27,169 bases of DNA from the IMG/VR virus record IMGVR_UViG_3300044621_001215, positions 1-27,169 of that record, one strand, 5' to 3'. The position numbers and the translations under genes are program-made. The stretch comes from a virus. Under the pieces are notes generated by a model. It was not told the origin of the DNA and searched no databases. It worked only from the letters and a program-made list of their open reading frames with translations. Shown one piece after another: positions 24,355 to 27,169 of this stretch (its first letter is position 1; each line of letters begins with the position of its first letter).

Positions 24355-27169
24355 TTATTTATTTTTTAATGTGTCTAATTCTTGTTTTAATTCTTTGATT
24401 GCATTAACTAGGGTAACAAAGATTCCTTCATTCTCTAAACCTAAGTAGTCTGTATTTGCTCCCAGTCTTCTTACTAGGTCAGGCATTACATCCTTAACTT
24501 CCTGAGCGATGAAACCATATTTCAATCTAGCCTTAGTTACATCATCGTTGTAGTAGAAGGTCTTAGGGTTTAATTGAAGCACCTCGTTTAATCCGTAGGT
24601 TAAAGGAGTAATGGTATTCTTAAGTCTGTAGTCTGAAGGGTTAGTATTGGTTAGGAATCCTGCATTTGAATAAACAGTACCTGTACCTAATGCTCCAACA
24701 TATACACTTCCAAATGCACCTATTCCATTTACATAGAACTTAGCTCCTTGAGTTGTTGATGTTGCGTTTACTAATACATCCCCCCCATTTGTTAGCCTCA
24801 TTACTTCTGTTCCACTATTCATTACATCGTAAGTCATATTAACTTTAAATGTAAGTGCTTTACTCAAATAACTATTTGTGCCAATTCCTGCTTCATTTGT
24901 TAATGAATATAGTTGTAATGTAGGTGTATCGCCACCATCTAACATAACGCCAACATTACCAGCTAACGCACCACCGAATATTGTTAATTTTTGACCCGGA
25001 TTACTTGTATTTATACCTACGTTACCATCCCCTCTAATGTTAAAATATGGAATAGTATTAGCAGCGTTATTTACTTTAAATGCTACATCACTAGAATTTG
25101 TACCACCTCTTATAATTGCTCCATAAGATTGACTTGTTGTAGTACTTGCATAAGTGCTTAAAGCCCAATTATTAGCAATTCCAACTACTTCTAATCTATT
25201 TCCATTATCTGTTGTAATTCCTATTAATACATTACCCCCACTTGTTATGCGCATACGCTCTGCATTCCCAACACTAAATCCAATTGCATCAACTCCACTT
25301 GGTAAAAATAAGCCACTATTTGAGTTGTAAAAACGAACACTTGGCGCAGAAGAAGTTCCGTCTGCTGCATAAATTTGACTCCTAAATCTTGCTATACCAT
25401 TAACATCTAATAATTCCGTTGGATTGTTAGTACCTATACCTACGTTACCATTTCCTAATATTCGCATTTTTTCAGTTGCCGTATTAGTAGTACCCGATGA
25501 TTTATTTTCAGTTGCAAAAGCTAAATATGAAGCATAAATAGCTGTTGGGGCATCTCTACCAACTAAAATATTTGCGTGATACCAACCAATGCTATTTGGT
25601 GTGCCTCTTAATGTTATTGTCGAGCCGTCATATCCAGGTGATAATAATATACCGGTAGTATTTACTGAATCACTATAACTTGTAATACCATTTGAAACAC
25701 TTAAAATACTACTTGAAAATGTAGCTGCTCCTGTTGAGGCTATGTTTAATGGAGTAATATATGTAGAGCCTGTTTGTGTTGTAGATACCTGTATTGCAAA
25801 GTCTCCCCAATTAATTTGGTCATTAGATAATCTCCAACTTCTTGAACCAGTATTTGGTCCACTATTATAGAATAAAAGCCCTTGCGCTCCTGCCGTATTT
25901 GATGCACTATTTAAATATAAAAATTGTGTAAATCTACCTGTTCCACTCACATCAAGTTTAAAAGTATCATTAGTGTTTCCTATTGATAAATTACCAGAAG
26001 CGTTTAACGTCATTGCTTGGGTAAAGGATATAGCGTTACCTGCCGTTCCTGATGGAGCTTGTCTAAATTTAATAGCACCATCTTCAAATCGTATTTGCTC
26101 GGCAGTTCCATTAGCTATATACCTAAAAGAACTATTGCCATAATAAGTATTTATTTGAAAGCCGCCATCATTTGCAGCATAACCATAAATACTTGCTCTA
26201 CCAACTTGAAATCCTGTTACCGTATTCCACGCACTCGGTGTAACTCCTAATCCTAAATTGCCTCTATTCAAAATATAATTAGAAGCCTCAAAAGTCATAG
26301 GAATATAAGCAGCCGTACTTCTATTGTAAGTAATAACTGAACCTGTATTGCTAAATTCCCAACCTGCTGCTCCTGAATTGCTAATTACAAAACTATCATT
26401 GAAACTTGTTGTACCAATAGAAACTCTACCTGTACCATTATCTGAAATAGAACTATTACCTATTGTACTTGCACCTGTAAACTTAGGTAGGTAGTTTGTA
26501 GTACCTGTACCACCAACAGGGTTAGCAGGAATTGCACTTGTTAAAGCTAATGTTCCGGTAGCACTTGGTAGCGTAAAAGTGTTAGTGCCGTTTGTAATTG
26601 TAGAACCTAATGTAAGCTGACCTGCAAAGTTAGCTGCTCCGTTGTCTGACAAAGTAATAACGTTGCTACCTTGCTTTTGAATTGTAAAAGGTGCAGATGT
26701 AGATGCCGTTGTATTATTTATGATAATACCAAAGCCGCTTGCACTTGATGCTATGTTTAATGCTCTACCTGATGAATGATTAATTTTTAAGCCATCGCCT
26801 GTGCTACTATTTGTAATTTCTACACCTATGCCACTTCCTGCATTTGCAAATGTAGAAGTAGTGCCAATTATAGCACCTGTCATAGTACCACCTGCTAATG
26901 GAAGGTAAAGAGAAGATGCAGCACTTGTAGTTAAGTAAGTTGAACTATCTACACTACCATCGGCTTTTAAAAATTGCGAAGATGTGCCGCCCGACTTTAC
27001 TAAAGTAGTTGCGTTTAACGTACCTATAATTGTAGCAGCGTTACCCGAACCGCTTGTTTTGTTTATGTATAAGCCTTCGCCATTACCACCCTTAGTGATA
27101 TTTAAAGCAATACCACTACCGCTTGAATGTGTTATGCCAACTGTATCGCCACTACCAGAACTTGAAAAA
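24355..27169 (-). CDS. tail fibre with S74 intramolecular chaperone, 5' end outside window
   Basis: The frame is open from the window's end: codons before the Met at 26883 read SSLYLPLAGGTMTGAIIGT, a typical fibre motif, and no stop occurs up to 27169, so at least 937 residues are coded and the N-terminus is missing. The shaft is Gly/Ser/Thr/Asn-rich beta repeat, with several GNVGIGT-x-NP-x-ELLDVNG-like units. The last ~97 residues are an S74 endosialidase-type chaperone: SDYRLKNTITPL, LNPKTFYY, YGFIAQEVKDVMPDLV and a C-terminal coiled coil. Family knowledge predicts trimerisation and self-cleavage just before Ser (codon 24634-24636), releasing ~93 residues. Likely receptor-binding fibre. Confidence 0.93.
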   Translation of the reverse strand, partial: FSSSGSGDTVGITHSSGSGIALNITKGGNGEGLYINKTSGSGNAATIIGTLNATTLVKSGGTSSQFLKADGSVDSSTYLTTSAASSLYLPLAGGTMTGAIIGTTSTFANAGSGIGVEITNSSTGDGLKINHSSGRALNIASSASGFGIIINNTTASTSAPFTIQKQGSNVITLSDNGAANFAGQLTLGSTITNGTNTFTLPSATGTLALTSAIPANPVGGTGTTNYLPKFTGASTIGNSSISDNGTGRVSIGTTSFNDSFVISNSGAAGWEFSNTGSVITYNRSTAAYIPMTFEASNYILNRGNLGLGVTPSAWNTVTGFQVGRASIYGYAANDGGFQINTYYGNSSFRYIANGTAEQIRFEDGAIKFRQAPSGTAGNAISFTQAMTLNASGNLSIGNTNDTFKLDVSGTGRFTQFLYLNSASNTAGAQGLLFYNSGPNTGSRSWRLSNDQINWGDFAIQVSTTQTGSTYITPLNIASTGAATFSSSILSVSNGITSYSDSVNTTGILLSPGYDGSTITLRGTPNSIGWYHANILVGRDAPTAIYASYLAFATENKSSGTTNTATEKMRILGNGNVGIGTNNPTELLDVNGIARFRSQIYAADGTSSAPSVRFYNSNSGLFLPSGVDAIGFSVGNAERMRITSGGNVLIGITTDNGNRLEVVGIANNWALSTYASTTTSQSYGAIIRGGTNSSDVAFKVNNAANTIPYFNIRGDGNVGINTSNPGQKLTIFGGALAGNVGVMLDGGDTPTLQLYSLTNEAGIGTNSYLSKALTFKVNMTYDVMNSGTEVMRLTNGGDVLVNATSTTQGAKFYVNGIGAFGSVYVGALGTGTVYSNAGFLTNTNPSDYRLKNTITPLTYGLNEVLQLNPKTFYYNDDVTKARLKYGFIAQEVKDVMPDLVRRLGANTDYLGLENEGIFVTLVNAIKELKQELDTLKNK

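Noticed and set aside
1-27169. tRNA genes, CRISPR arrays, insertion sequences, integrase or attachment sites
   Set aside because: I looked for cloverleaf-like segments, regularly spaced repeats, transposase motifs and recombinase signatures and saw none; a dedicated search tool was not available.

Overview
The window is most likely part of a dsDNA tailed-phage (or prophage) genome that infects a member of the Bacteroidota. Visible reasons: low-GC DNA; almost no purine-rich Shine-Dalgarno sequences before starts, with A/C-rich leaders instead; promoters of the TTG...TAnnTTTG type described for Bacteroides and Flavobacterium; tightly packed tiny genes; and recognisable phage genes (GH24 endolysin, 2-TM holin, spanin-like lipoproteins, DUF3310 protein, S74-type tail fibre, homing endonucleases). 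No integrase, portal, terminase, capsid, polymerase or tRNA gene is visible, so virion type and lifestyle cannot be stated.

Layout. (1) 1-261: G/T-rich segment, then a TAnnTTTG promoter. (2) 262-10488, plus strand: about 40 very small ORFs, mostly without recognisable domains, one after another. Most junctions carry a repeated A/C-rich start-associated motif (CCAGTAAAAC in the first half, CCAATTAAAC in the second); further along, starts couple by 1-11 nt overlaps or short TAACCTATG leaders. This looks like an early or host-interaction region. It ends at a hairpin (10495-10519) and a 170-nt gap rich in dyads. (3) 10688-19072, mostly minus strand: a lysis cassette (u-spanin-like protein, 28-residue membrane microprotein, holin, two TM/coiled-coil proteins, a lipoprotein, an overlapping membrane protein, endolysin), a GIY-YIG endonuclease, a metallophosphoesterase, a DUF3310 protein, an HExxH protein, then from its own promoter a glycosyltransferase, an HNH endonuclease, an FkbM methyltransferase, a DUF3395-like/glycosyltransferase protein, a Cys-rich protein and a small acidic protein. 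(4) 19143-22742, plus strand: a self-contained island of methyltransferase-glycosyltransferase fusion, small protein, and GT4/TibC-like heptosyltransferase fusion, with a divergent promoter (shared with a DUF6165 gene) and a bidirectional terminator. (5) 22772-27169, minus strand: small protein, a Thr-tailed protein, a second GIY-YIG endonuclease, and the 3' part of a large tail fibre gene that runs off the window.

How it may work together. Two separate glycan-modification clusters on opposite strands sit beside tail fibre and lysis genes, suggesting the phage decorates either its own particle or the host surface. A 13-bp palindrome, TTAATTWAATTAA, occurs seven times, always between genes and just before a start. 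At three promoters it fills the -33/-7 spacer, so it may be an operator or promoter element for these transcription units.
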